Assembly (NCBI GenBank): GCA_024516155.1
Contig: JAJJXM010000091.1
Span: 62,001-126,000 of the forward strand
Reading direction: 5' to 3'
DNA: 64,000 nucleotides
Source: Pyronema omphalodes
Taxonomy: Eukaryota; Ascomycota; Pezizomycetes; Pezizales; Pyronemataceae
How positions within the stretch are numbered: position 1 is the stretch's first letter; each line of letters starts with the position of its first letter. Below the pieces are notes generated by a model. The model had not been told where the DNA came from, made no database searches, and worked only from the letters and a program-made list of their open reading frames with translations. Below are positions 20,901 to 31,800 of the stretch, one piece after another. A program made the translations under genes and the position numbers.

Positions 20901-23900
20901 CAGAAATTGAAGCATCGTTGGATTCTGAAGCTGAGGTCGTCGATTCACAGCCTAGAGCACCACCACTCGCAACTCGAAAATCCGGCACTTCGGTCAAAGT
21001 CAATGGAAACGGCAGTCCAGCACGTTCTATCGGTTTGCGGGAGCTATGGAAGCTCAACAAAGCCAGCAAAGAAGCCTCCGCCGCGAAGAGAAAGACATCT
21101 TCCAGCAAATCAGCAACCAAGTCTCAACCAGAACCCGAACCTGAGTATGAAGATGAGGACTCAGATGTATCTGACGATGAGCATGAGCAGGTAGATGAAG
21201 AGGATCCGGAAAAGACGGCGCTGCAGTTCGATTTGGATTCCGCGGATGAGCGAGATAATGAAGACCTAGCTGAACCCGGCGACGAAGGTATATCTGAATG
21301 CTCGTTTAGTAAACGTTGGCTAATACCGATATAGAACACCCCTCATCTGCCGCTGGTTCAACCTCCAACCCAGAAGCTCCTCGTCGCGGAGGTCTCTTTG
21401 GAGCTCTATCATACCTTATGCCACCTGCGCCTCCACCACTTCCCGAGCCCTCTGAACCAGAACCGGAACTCGAAGAAGAACCTCTCACCTCCGAACCAGC
21501 ATCCAAGGTTGGAACCCGCTCAATCGACGAATCAGCCTCCTCACAAGCTGTACCTGATGGAGTTCCCGGCGAAGAAGAGGAACCCGTACGCAGTAAATCG
21601 TTGACTAAAAAGCAACTCCGCGAGGAACGAGAACGGAAGCGTGAAGAACTGAAGCGTCGCAGGAAGGAGGAAAAGGAACGTAAAGCTGCTGAAGAAGTCG
21701 CCTTGCCGCAAACAGAACCTGAACCGGAACAGGAAGTGGAGGAAGCTGCTCCTCCTCCGGAACCGGAGGTGATGGAAGTTCAGAAGGAGCCAACTCCACC
21801 TCCGCGAACTCCTACACCTCCACCTGCGCCAAGAGTTGGATTTTGGGGTAGAAGAGGTCCAACGGCGGCTGAGATTGCGGCTCAGAAGAAGAAAGAGGAG
21901 GAGGAACGACGAAGACAGGAAGAGGAGGAAGAGCGACTTCGACTTGAGGAGGAGCGACGATTACAGGAAGAAGAGGAGGAACGTCAGCGCATCGCCGAGG
22001 AGGAAGCTGAAGCAGAGCGCATTCGACAAGAAGAAGCAGAAGCTGCTGAACAAGAGCTCCTCCGCCAACAACAGGAAGCTGAACGAGAGCTTCTCCGCCA
22101 ACAAAAGGAAGCCGAAAAAGAAGAGCGCCGTCGGGAGTCAGCCAGAAAGAAGGAGGCTGCGCGATTAATGGCTGAACAACGGGAGGAGCGTCGTCGACAA
22201 GAAGAGTACGAGCGCCAACAACTACAACTTCGTTTGCAAGCCGAGGCAGAAGAACAAGAGCTACTCCGGCAAGCTGCAGAATTAGAGCGTAAAGAGCGTC
22301 GCAGAAGAGAAAAACGAGCAGCCCGCAAGGCAGCGGAGGAGGAAGCTGCAGCTATTGAAGCTGCACAGCTAGTAGCAGATGCTGCAAAGGATGGCATGGA
22401 TGCGGATTATGAAACAAGGGAGCAAGAGGAGCCCCAATATAAGGCAGAGGATGATGCGGAGGAACACCACATATCCAATCACATCAACTACGCCTCTGAC
22501 CCACCAGTTCCCACCGTTGAAGAGCCTATGGCTCCTATGCCAGAAGACATCATCGATGACCGACGCCGACACCGAAGCGACAGTCGATACGGAGGTCGGG
22601 AGCGCAGCGAGGCCCGGGAGTCCAGGGAAGCGAGGGAACGAACCAGCGGACGAAGCAAGTCTCAAGACAAGGACAAAACCCGCAGTCGAAAGTCATCAAC
22701 CAAACGAGCAGCACTCACAGACACCGACGGTAACGAATCTCGTCGTCGCAGCAGAAGTGGGGCTATGATGGAAGGTGCCCTAGCGCCTGGAACACTCACA
22801 TCCGCCGATGAAGCTGAGCGTAGGGCACGACGTCACAAGCGCGAGCGCGAGCGTAGCGAACGAACTGAGCGGAGCCAACCCCGGTCCCGAGAGCGGGGGC
22901 GGGGAGATCGAAGCGACAAGGACCGTGAGCGCGATCGATCCCGTGTAATCGACCCTACCAAAGACCCCGCTATTCTCGAAGCCAAAAGACAAGAAAAGAA
23001 GATGAAGCGAGCAGCTGAGAAAGCAGCACAAGACAAGGCGCGCATCCATGCTGAGAAAGAAGCCGTGCGACGAGCTAGAGAGGCAGAGAAAGCGATGAAA
23101 TACAAGGCTGAACGAAGGAAATCTATCAACGGCACAGGTCATGAAGTTAGGAAAGAGGATCGTCATCGCTCACGATCAAGACCAGCCGGGGGTGAAACAG
23201 CAGATGAAAAAGAAGCTCGAAGAGAAGAACGAAGAAGGAGGAAAGCAAAGGAAGGGGGCTCGCCATCAGATGACACTAACCCTCGCGACAGCAACTTCTA
23301 CGCCCCCGAGGATCTCGAACGTGAAGCCAGTCGTCAACGCCGCAAAGAAAAGCGAGACAAAGCCGCCATGGCAGGCTACCACACTTCTGCAACCGAGAAC
23401 CATCCTATACGGAAGCGTCGCGGGGAGCCTCTTGTCGTTGACACAGCTGTACCCCCGGTATCAATTTCCCGCCGCCACTCGAAACGTGATTCACACAGAG
23501 ACAGAGAAAAAGACAAAACCAACGGTGATCACAAAGACAGACACAATAGCAGCATCGAAGCAACTTCAGATTCACACAAGAGATCCTCAAAACGTGACAG
23601 CACTGAAGCCCCCGCCAGTGCCTCCGTATCAGATAGGAAAGATGTCCGTTTCTCCGGTAGCTCAATAGAAGAGGAAGATAAACGCCGTCGAAGTCGTCGT
23701 AAGGAACGGAAAGAAGCTCGGGAAGAGGTTCTTGAATCACCTCCTAACGGGATGGCAAATGGCGTGCACTACGACATGGTTGATCCGGAGAGAAGACACC
23801 GGGGAGAGCGGGGAGAAGACCTCAAACGCAGAGAAAAGAAGGAACGCAGCACAATGGACGATGTCGAAAAGAAAGAGAGGAGAAAACATAGGAGAGAAAG

Positions 23901-24033
23901 CAAGCAGTACGGAATCAATGGAGAGATGACGGATGGAGAAGGATTTGGAAGTGTTAGGGAGAAAAAAAGAGAGAGTAGATATATGGTAGAGCAACCTCAG
24001 CAACAGGGAAGCTGGTGGAAGAAGATGTTTTAG
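17930..24033 (+). CDS. Large charged coiled-coil protein, two coding exons (2018 aa)
   Basis: Exons 17930-21287 and 21335-24033 are separated by a 47-bp intron (donor GTATAT, branch GGCTAATAC, acceptor ATAG, phase 1). The joined frame is open throughout. The protein is mostly Glu/Arg/Lys/Ala-rich helix: coiled coils near 25-120 and 180-300, further ones in the middle, and another long block in exon 2. Between them are disordered Pro-Glu tracts, Ser/Arg-rich segments and a run of three x-Y-A-P motifs (KYAP, KYAP, EYAP) around residue 470-510. Short aromatic-glycine motifs recur: LLWGRKK (131-137), ARWFGWSG (377-384), GGLFGALSY and GFWGRRG in exon 2, and WWKKMF at the C-terminus. I do not recognise an orthologue. 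A scaffold or septal/cytoskeletal role is possible but unsupported. An upstream ATG (17804) would give 2041 residues. Confidence 0.85.
18584..18673 (+). repeat. Five tandem 18-bp units encoding E-E-E-R-L-R/D
   Basis: Codons 219-248 of the 2018-aa protein are five near-identical hexapeptide units. They are encoded by 18-bp DNA repeats that differ by single bases. Because 18 bp keeps the frame, this array can change in length between strains without breaking the coiled coil. Confidence 0.85.
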
Positions 24034-25670
24034 GGAAACAAATTCGGAAAAGCTTTGAAGCGCGAGGAGCTCGGAGATAATATGAAGGAGGCTTTATGAT
24101 AGGCAGAGGCGGAGAGGGGTTGGAAGGGGATGGGCTTTACGAGTTTGATTTGTTTGGAGATTTGGGGATTTACGGCCTTACAAGATTGCAGCTCTGCAAG
24201 ATAATAATGTATGATGAGTGTGACGATAGCGATGATAATAACGATAGTTGATGATAGCGATATCCTTTCCGCAATATTTAGATATCCCATTTCTTTTTTC
24301 TTTTAAGCCTTGGAAGTTTCTTGTATGTACGTATTTTTTTCTAACAAGAACTATTAATTCTGTTTTTTTTTCTGTGTATCTAAAGAGTAAATAAAACAAC
24401 ACACAGGCGGAGTAGAAATCAAAAGTTTGTGTCTTCTGAATAATTGTGACAACAGTGGATATCATATTTCTCTTTTCCTGCAAATTTCTTATCTCAACCT
24501 TCTTCTCCTGCCAGCAACCATAAATTTTCCTCTCTGTGCATCTAAAAGTGTAAATAACCAACCCAACATCAGCATCGTCATCAACATCAACGCCACACAT
24601 CATACCCACTCCCATCCGTCATCTATATTCATACATATGCACCGTTTACGCACTTGATACATATGCACCGTTTATGCACACTTTTCCACATACATACCCA
24701 CGCGTCCCCCTCGAGTGATGCATAATGACGTCCCCTACCATGCCCACCCCTAATCCCTGCTCCTACCCCTACGCTAAAACTCCCGCGACCGGGGATGCTT
24801 CCGGACAAGGGGACAGGGGATGTTTCCGCTGGTGTTTCGAGCTAGTTTCGATTTGATTTGGAGCTATGGTGGAGTTTTGGGTCGCGTTAGCTTATGAGGA
24901 TGTTGTTGAAGTTTGCGCTTTTCGTCAGGCGGTGCCGCGGTGCACTGTGTCGGTATCGGTATCGGTGTTCTACTGTCGATTCGAGAGTTCTTTCTGCCGC
25001 CGTGTGTTGTCTTTCGATCCGTTGAAAAATCGGGTCGATGAAGGCGCATCTCAACCGTTTCGCCTAGAGTCGTCGATTTCCGTCGAAAACCCCCGTGATC
25101 GCTGGTTGATGAATAAATCCCTTAACCAAGTGAGCTCCCCGACCGTTAAAAAGGCTATTGTTGTTTATTAATCTGCCGAAGCACAAACATTACGCTTAAT
25201 ACAAATATCTTCTGTCAACAGAAAAACCCAGACTTGCGCCTCGACTTCGCTAGATTTAACTTCCCTCCAACTCGCCTTCGATTCGACTCGACTTTGCTGC
25301 GCGCTCCGACTCCACTGCGCCCTACGACTCAGCTGCGCTGATTCTATAGCCAGCCAATCCAGTCTATGTACATTAAAAAGAAATACCGCCCCCCCCCCCC
25401 CCCCCCCCCCCCCCTAACTCTCCTTCCCCCTCATCCTCAGTCTATCTTCATCAGCCAATTCATCTCTAAGAAACCAAACCTGGTACCCCCCCCCCCCTAA
25501 CTCCTTAATCTTCATTAAAAAAAAAAAAAAAGAAAAAAACGCCAGCGCTGTCTTATCTCATCCATAGTTACAGTATCCAATTATCGTTCGTGTTGCTCAT
25601 AAGTCCTTGGTGCATCCTGATGCATTTATACGTGCAGTTATCTTTTCTCTCATCATCCCTCTATCAATCG
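24034..25670. other. Intergenic with long poly-C tracts
   Basis: 3' flank of the 2018-aa gene and of the minus-strand gene that converges on it. It contains runs of 26 C (25389-25414) and 12 C (25486-25497) and an A-rich run near 25518-25540. The ORF at 24866-25171 lacks a recognisable protein. No RNA gene is seen. Confidence 0.6.
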
Positions 25671-26120
25671 TCATGAGTACATAACACCCAAAGCCGCCGA
25701 TAGAGCAATGATGATAAAAAGCAACAAAACATATAACGCAATCATGATTGGTCTTCGATAATAAGCTGAAACACACAATATAGAAAAAAAAATTAAACCA
25801 AATCAGCCGCGGATACAAAACCACCATGGCCAGTGCCAGGTTGTGTACTCACGCCGCTCCTCTATATCATCTGAAAGACTGCTAGCCTCTGTATCCAACC
25901 CTCGTAATCGTGGTCCGTAGTATTCCCCTCCGATTTCGTGGAGTCTTCCGGGTGCGTATTCCGACGCGAGAATGCTTTCTTTGCTACCAGGTCCATCGTA
26001 GATCATCATATCCGGTGGTGGAGGACGGGAGTGTGCAGGTGACGCGGGTGTTGGGTAGGTATACACGGATCCATGTGGCGGGGGAAGGTCATCTTCTGGA
26101 ACTGGTGAAAGAGGAGGCAT
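25671..26120 (-). CDS. Small Pro-rich tail-anchored membrane protein (120 aa, two exons)
   Basis: The ATG is at 26120. Exon 1 is 26120-25853, then an 87-bp intron (25852-25766; donor GTGAGT, acceptor TGTGTTTCAG), then exon 2 is 25765-25671. The first 89 residues are Pro/Asp/Ser-rich and probably disordered (PPLSPVPEDD at 2-11, RPPPPDMM near 33-40). After the splice comes PYYRRP and then a hydrophobic segment (about 96-118, rich in Leu, Ile, Val and Ala) that ends two residues before the stop. The topology is therefore a cytosolic N-terminus with a C-terminal anchor. Without splicing the frame would read into unrelated codons. An upstream (CAA)n run is in the leader, preceded by an in-frame TAA. 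The family is not recognised, and a missed further exon cannot be excluded. Confidence 0.65.
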
Positions 26121-27395
26121 GGTTGCTGGTTCCTGGTTCCTGGATGCTGTTTGTTGTTGTTGTTGTTGTTGTTGTTATTGCTGCTGTATATGGTGTGGTT
26201 TATGTCGATGATTGATTATCGCTTGATGCTGATGCTGATGATGGATATTTTTTTCTTGCTGCTGCTGCTGTGCTTTAGCGAGATGGGAATTCGGTTATCG
26301 TATGTCGTAGGATCGTGTTCGTGTCTCGTGCACCAAGGGAAAGGATCGTGCTTTGTCGCTTGCGCTCGCTCGCTCGATGGTTGGTAATAATGACGGAAGG
26401 TCAGATTATCGGGTTTTTGTTATGTGGACAAACTGCGCTGGGGCTGGGGGAGGAAGAAAAGGCATAAACGAGTGTCAAGGAACAAGAAAGAGATCAGAAC
26501 TAAAATTCTGGGCTCGTGAGCGAAAAAAAAAAGAGTGGACTGTGGATTGGACTGGCTGGACTGGCTGGCTAAGGGGAAGGAAGGGATCGTCGACGGTCAG
26601 TGATGTCGTTGCGCTGCGAGGGAACGTGCTGCCTTGTTTTGAGGCTGATGATGAAGCAGGGAAGGCAGGGAAGCTACAGTCGCTGCGCTGAGTAAGTGAA
26701 GCTATGAGATGCCTGTCTAGTGCATTACGAGGCTCCAACAGCTAAGCTACGGGTATTTTTGGTGTATTTTCTTAGGCGGAGAGGCTGGTGTGAAATGCTT
26801 GGAGGCAGTTTGGTGCAAAATAGTTTCGATTTTTAGTTGGAATTGATATTTTTTCGTCTCTCTTGGCGAGTTTCGTCTTTTTGGGTGTCTTTGTGTTGGT
26901 TGTTTTGGTGATTGGAAGTTGTCTTGTGATATGATACTCTTCGTCATTTGTTGTTTTGCTGCTTTAAGGTTCGTCGTGTGATGTTCTTGATCTTCTCCCG
27001 TCTCACCCGTCTCTACCGTCTTTCCCGTCCCCCTTTTCTCCTCCTCGTCTTCTTCTCATCCACCATATTTACATTTCATTCCGCCTTCATATTTCAGATC
27101 TCTCCACAAGACAGCCCCGCTTCACTTCGGCTGCTCACGTCGAAATGTAGCTCTGAGATGAAGCTAGGTGCAAAAAACCAGATCTGCTAGCCCATTCGCT
27201 TCATCGGTCAAACGCCACAAACCGAGTTCCTGGTCTAGTTGCCGCGACCAAGGGCGGCTATGTACAGCTTGTTGCACCTGGGTTAAAAAGTCGTCCATCG
27301 ACATGTACATCATCTACCGTCAATCTCATCAGTAAAACATTGCCGGGAGTTATATACATAGGGGAAACTTCCGCTTCTATAACTTGGCCTGATTA
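26121..27395. other. Probable promoter region of the 120-aa gene
   Basis: It contains (GTT)n at 26153-26175 (the CAA run of the minus-strand leader), CTGATG and CTGCTG repeats near 26230-26270, and T-rich blocks toward 27060. Several short ORFs are made of these repeats. No gene is supported. Confidence 0.5.
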
Positions 27396-27810
27396 TTACT
27401 CGTCAAGTACCCGCTGCCCCAGAGGTTCAAACTTCAAACCGTCTCGGTCGTTGGTCGCACGCCTGACAGATCCCGTTTCAGCGAAATCTGTCATGTAAGG
27501 ATCTCCGGCGAATATTTCCCAGTGTGCTGAAATCCCCGACAATATGTAGATGCTGTGAGAGATGCCCCTGATTATATAATCAGCCCGGACAAACTCAATC
27601 CAGCTAGTCAAATCCTTCTTCCGTCCTTGTCGTCGATCATGAATATCAGACAAAACAAAACCATCGCAGAGTCCCTACGAATGATATAAAAACCCCCACC
27701 CGCTGCTCGCTTCATCGTCTCCACGCTGCGGGTGACGAAAATTATAACATAGCCCACTCGTGCGACATCTCGCCAACACACGATGCAGAATTTATAATAG
27801 AGTTACACAG
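27396..27810 (-). pseudogene. Possible decayed coding exon, unknown family
   Basis: On the minus strand, two overlapping frames look protein-like. One contains VTRSVETMKRAAGGG and ends near 27607. The other starts without an ATG around 27660 and contains LTSWIEFVRADYIIRG and ends at 27396. A single frameshift near 27650 would join them. No domain is recognised, so this is a hint of a relic rather than an annotated gene. Confidence 0.25.
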
Positions 27811-28025
27811 TCGTTATCCTATCCATTGGATATGATGCATTCGTAAGCGATTTAAAGCCTTATTTTCTCGTGCGATTGAACATGCAGCCATATTTCAATT
27901 CGCTCGTAGATGAACTTATCTGCCGTTACATAAAGCCGTGGGAGCTGCTTTTCTGATGATTCTGATTGTTCTTCGTCTAATATCATATCGCCAATTTCCC
28001 ATCGTTCGTCTGTAATCAAATCAGT

Positions 28026-28866
28026 ATGGCCCCAGAACCTCGACCCCGCCGCTCATGTAGGCACCGCAAATATGATAACCCTGATATCAACATTCCCTCG
28101 GGTTCACCAGCCTACCATGACCGTCGCTCCAACGCAAATGTCGATGTAAATAACGGCCAAACCAGTGTTAACTGGAATGGTGATCAAGGCAACGGCTTCA
28201 ACTTGGATTCAGGAACTGGAGGAACAAACTTCAGGTACTCCTCCAATGGAAACGGCTACGACACAGACTGCAGTGACGACGAAGATAACTATTCACCGGG
28301 ACGTTCTGGGAGCTCGAGGAATAATCCTTACCCATCCTCAACTTCAACTTCAAGCACCGGCGCCGATTCCTTACCCAATTCCGCTCAACTAGTCAAAGCC
28401 GGAGGGGATGACAAAAGCAAACTCATGCCAATTGCAATCATCGTCCCAGTAGTCGTCGGGTTTGCCATATTACTTCTCGGCATCGGATTCTTCGTAATGT
28501 GGCGTAAACGCCGAGCAGCAGCAAGGGAAGGATCAGCCGAGGAAGGAAGTGGAGAAAACGCAAGTGCAGGAGGAAGCAGCAGCCAAATGGAGATGAGAGG
28601 AGGTGAAGGACAAATGACAGGCACAGTCATTGGATTAGTTGGACCAACAAAGGTTGAGTGTGTTGGAGGATTTTAAGATATAGGCTGACAAGCGGATGCA
28701 GTATGAAATTCCTCCGACATATGAAGCGAGCTCCAGGGATCGAAGTGTCTCCAGTAGCGGAAACGTTAGCGAGGTTAATCCTTTCGCGGATCCGGTTGTT
28801 GCGGATGGTATTAGGAGGGGTAGTGGGGGAACTGATGGGCACAATGGACGCGGGGCAACTGTTTAG
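28026..28866 (+). CDS. Single-pass membrane protein with C-terminal PPxY motif (263 aa, two exons)
   Basis: Exon 1 is 28026-28652, followed by a 49-bp intron (28653-28701; donor GTTGAG, branch GGCTGAC, acceptor GCAG, phase 0), then exon 2 is 28702-28866. Residues 1-130 are Asn/Gly/Ser/Asp-rich without a signal peptide. A membrane segment at about 134-159 is followed by RKRR, which places the C-terminus in the cytosol. Residues 165-200 are Gly/Ser/Glu-rich. Exon 2 then adds YEIPPTYEASS, containing PPTY, and NPF (in SEVNPFADP). PPxY motifs bind WW domains such as those of Rsp5/NEDD4 ubiquitin ligases, and NPF binds EH domains, so a role in endosomal sorting or ubiquitin-ligase recruitment is a reasonable inference. 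Reading past the donor instead gives five residues and a stop and loses both motifs. Confidence 0.7.
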
Positions 28867-31800
28867 GTGTATTTTTCGTGAGGGATATTTTCGGCAGGGG
28901 GAAGGGGGCGAGGCAGAAGGGGATGGGGTATTACCCTTGGAAACAGGATGCGGTCTGGACTCTGGTGGTCGGCCCTTACTTCGAGCAATTTGTTTCTTGT
29001 TTGTTCCATAAAAATGGCGTTTCGTTTGATGGTTATGCCTGGCAGAGTGTTAAACATACTCTGTCGCTATATTCGTATGATTATCGTCTCCGAAGAAGTT
29101 TAATCTGCGTCCGTTAGGAGCTTGGCTGCCCAAACATGCATGTTTGATGGCGGAGCAGTTTGTGGAACGAGACGTAAACGAATATCACGTCAGCTGGAAT
29201 TCTAGATTCGTATTCACTATTCTGATCATTGATACTCTCCAGAAAGCCAAGAAGTCCAGGACTGTCCGGCTGTAGACGGATAGAGGTTCGGCTGTGCATA
29301 TTCCTATCATTCTTTCAGTCGTCTTATCGTGTAACGAGGACAAAGAATTCCATACCACGATTACCTGGAGGCTGTAGAGAGTTGGGAACGTTCATTGAAA
29401 CTGCTGTTGAAGTACGTGGAGTATACATGGAGAATGTAGAATGGAGAACTCTGACAGAAGAAATTCACGCTATGCATTCGACATCAATATTACTCAGCTA
29501 CCAGTGACTTCTATCAAACGTGCATGCACCCACAGCATCATGATAATGAAACGTCAGTCTCGAATGCAGTGTTCACCCATAACTGCTTCAAATTTGATAT
29601 TTTTAGAAACATATCTGATGAAAACGAGCAGGATAAAAAATATCTATAACCTAACACAATCAACCTCCTTGTAACGATTATCATAGTGATCATCCTCATA
29701 ACCCGAGGCGGATTTATCAGCTCCGCCTTCAGCTGTCGACATGCTACCGTGCTTCGTTCACAATCCATCATTGAGCAGAACCTCCAGTAACTTTTTCCGA
29801 CTTGCAGTCCAAATAATGCTTGAACCAAAGAATTCGTACCGAGCGCCATAAATACCGGTATGTGCACTCGTATTATGTATTCTAACCTCAGTGTTGTGTC
29901 AACATCACAGTTGGTCGATGCCAAAACCGACTGCTCGGAATCATCTAGCTTTTGCAGGGTAGGTCCTGTCTTCCATAGCTTTTATCTTCACTGTATTTGC
30001 ATAACGTAAGTGAAATCTAGAATTTTAAGATAGAAGATATTTGAAAGGTGTATACAATCGCCAAAAAGAACCTTTACCTGCCTTTGATCATGTTGGTTGA
30101 TTCTCTCCATTGGTAACAGGAGTTTTCTGCAGGCGTTTTCGTATTGCGCACATGCAAGTACCCTGAATGGACTATACCGCGCAAGAAATCGATTGAAAAG
30201 CACATCGCATCGAATATTAGATGTATTTTCTGCTGGAATCTCGATATTTTCCAGGCGGGACATGTATTTACTTGTCCCAGTTCATCCATAATCACACATA
30301 ATCACTCGCTGAAATTTTACTGTTAGCTTCTGGAAATAAATTTAATTGCGTGAGGAACGTCACGATAGTATTGAAAGATATGTACTGTCAAAAGTGTTAG
30401 ATATATGTTGGTTTGATAATTATGACGACATGGGATTCTAGAAGAGCTTGCAACAGAATAAACGTTCGTCTAGAGAAAGTCTTGCACTGGGCAAGGCGTC
30501 ATTCAGTACTATAAATCTTTGAAAGTGAAATATAATTTTACAGAAACTGTTGGAAATATCGCACGCAGATTTCGGGTTGGGTATAATGAGGGCGCAAAGA
30601 TGATACTAAGCGGAAGAGTTGGATGTATACATATTTCAAAGGCGTTTGATAGAGGTTGGATGTTCGATATTTTCCACGTGTTTAGAAAATACAAAATAAA
30701 CAAGCGTATGGTTCTAAGGATTTGAATGAAAGTATTCTCAATACGATATATCGAGGAAGTCCGCACATTTTGCTAGTTTAATGTCGCTTTCATGATGCAA
30801 ATGAATCGGCCGATGTCAGGTCAGACCTTGTATGCCGCAAACCGGCACAGAATATGTATCTTCACTCTCAAAAAATATTCAGAAAAGACATTCGGCTTCT
30901 CGTACTATTATCAAGTGATTCGAATGATCTTGACTGGACAGCAATATTTATAGTTTTTACAATCGGTAGTGAACGAGTCCTTTTCGCTTAGGTGTAGAGA
31001 CAATCGTGCTTGACAGTGAGCACACTGTTTTTTCACCTCGCGGCCTTTATCAACTTCCGAATACAATGAAACCATTCCGACGTCCTCTTCCCTTTTCCTT
31101 TTTGTTTACTCCCTCCTCCTGAGGAGATAATCACCCATTTCTTATAACTGTCACACCCCGAAGGACCTCTTCTGCCAGACCCTCCCACTTTGCCTCTGCC
31201 AAACCAACAATATAAACCGCTGAAGCTTTATCTTCCTTCCTTACTTACGTAAGATATCTTTCGACTTCTGCTGCTTATAATATGCTGACAAGCCGATAAT
31301 CGTTGCAACGATAGCACAGCATACGGTAACAGGATTGCACTGTACTTGCTGAACAACCAACAATTAGCAGTACGCATCCGCGATATTGACGATACGATAT
31401 TACAACTGAATTGAGAGCTCTCGATTCGACCGTGAGATTGGATTTGATTTTTCCGAGAGCGGTTTCTGTGATATGTTACATCATCCAGGCGCTAATATTT
31501 TCTCTTCATACAGAACCGCCCATTATTCGATGCATACGGTACTGTTGTATGCCACAAATGCGGTGGATGGTAGATAGATCTAGGATTTACTGAAAGTTAA
31601 TTTGTATAAAGCCAGGTTACGCGTGCGCAATTGAATTTACACAATGTCAACGTCATGGCTGACATTCGAATAGGTAGATGATTGGATCCTCACCGCATTA
31701 AGCGCTGTAGTGGATCGAATGCATAAAAAACCTCCTATGCGCCGTCTTGTGCGAAGTCGATTACCGATTACACATCACTGACCTACCGCGGCTGGACCTA

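Noticed and set aside
21316..24033. Treating the second large frame as a separate gene with its own ATG at 21316
   Set aside because: The ATG lies inside the 47-bp intron, and splicing joins both frames exactly with a good branch point.
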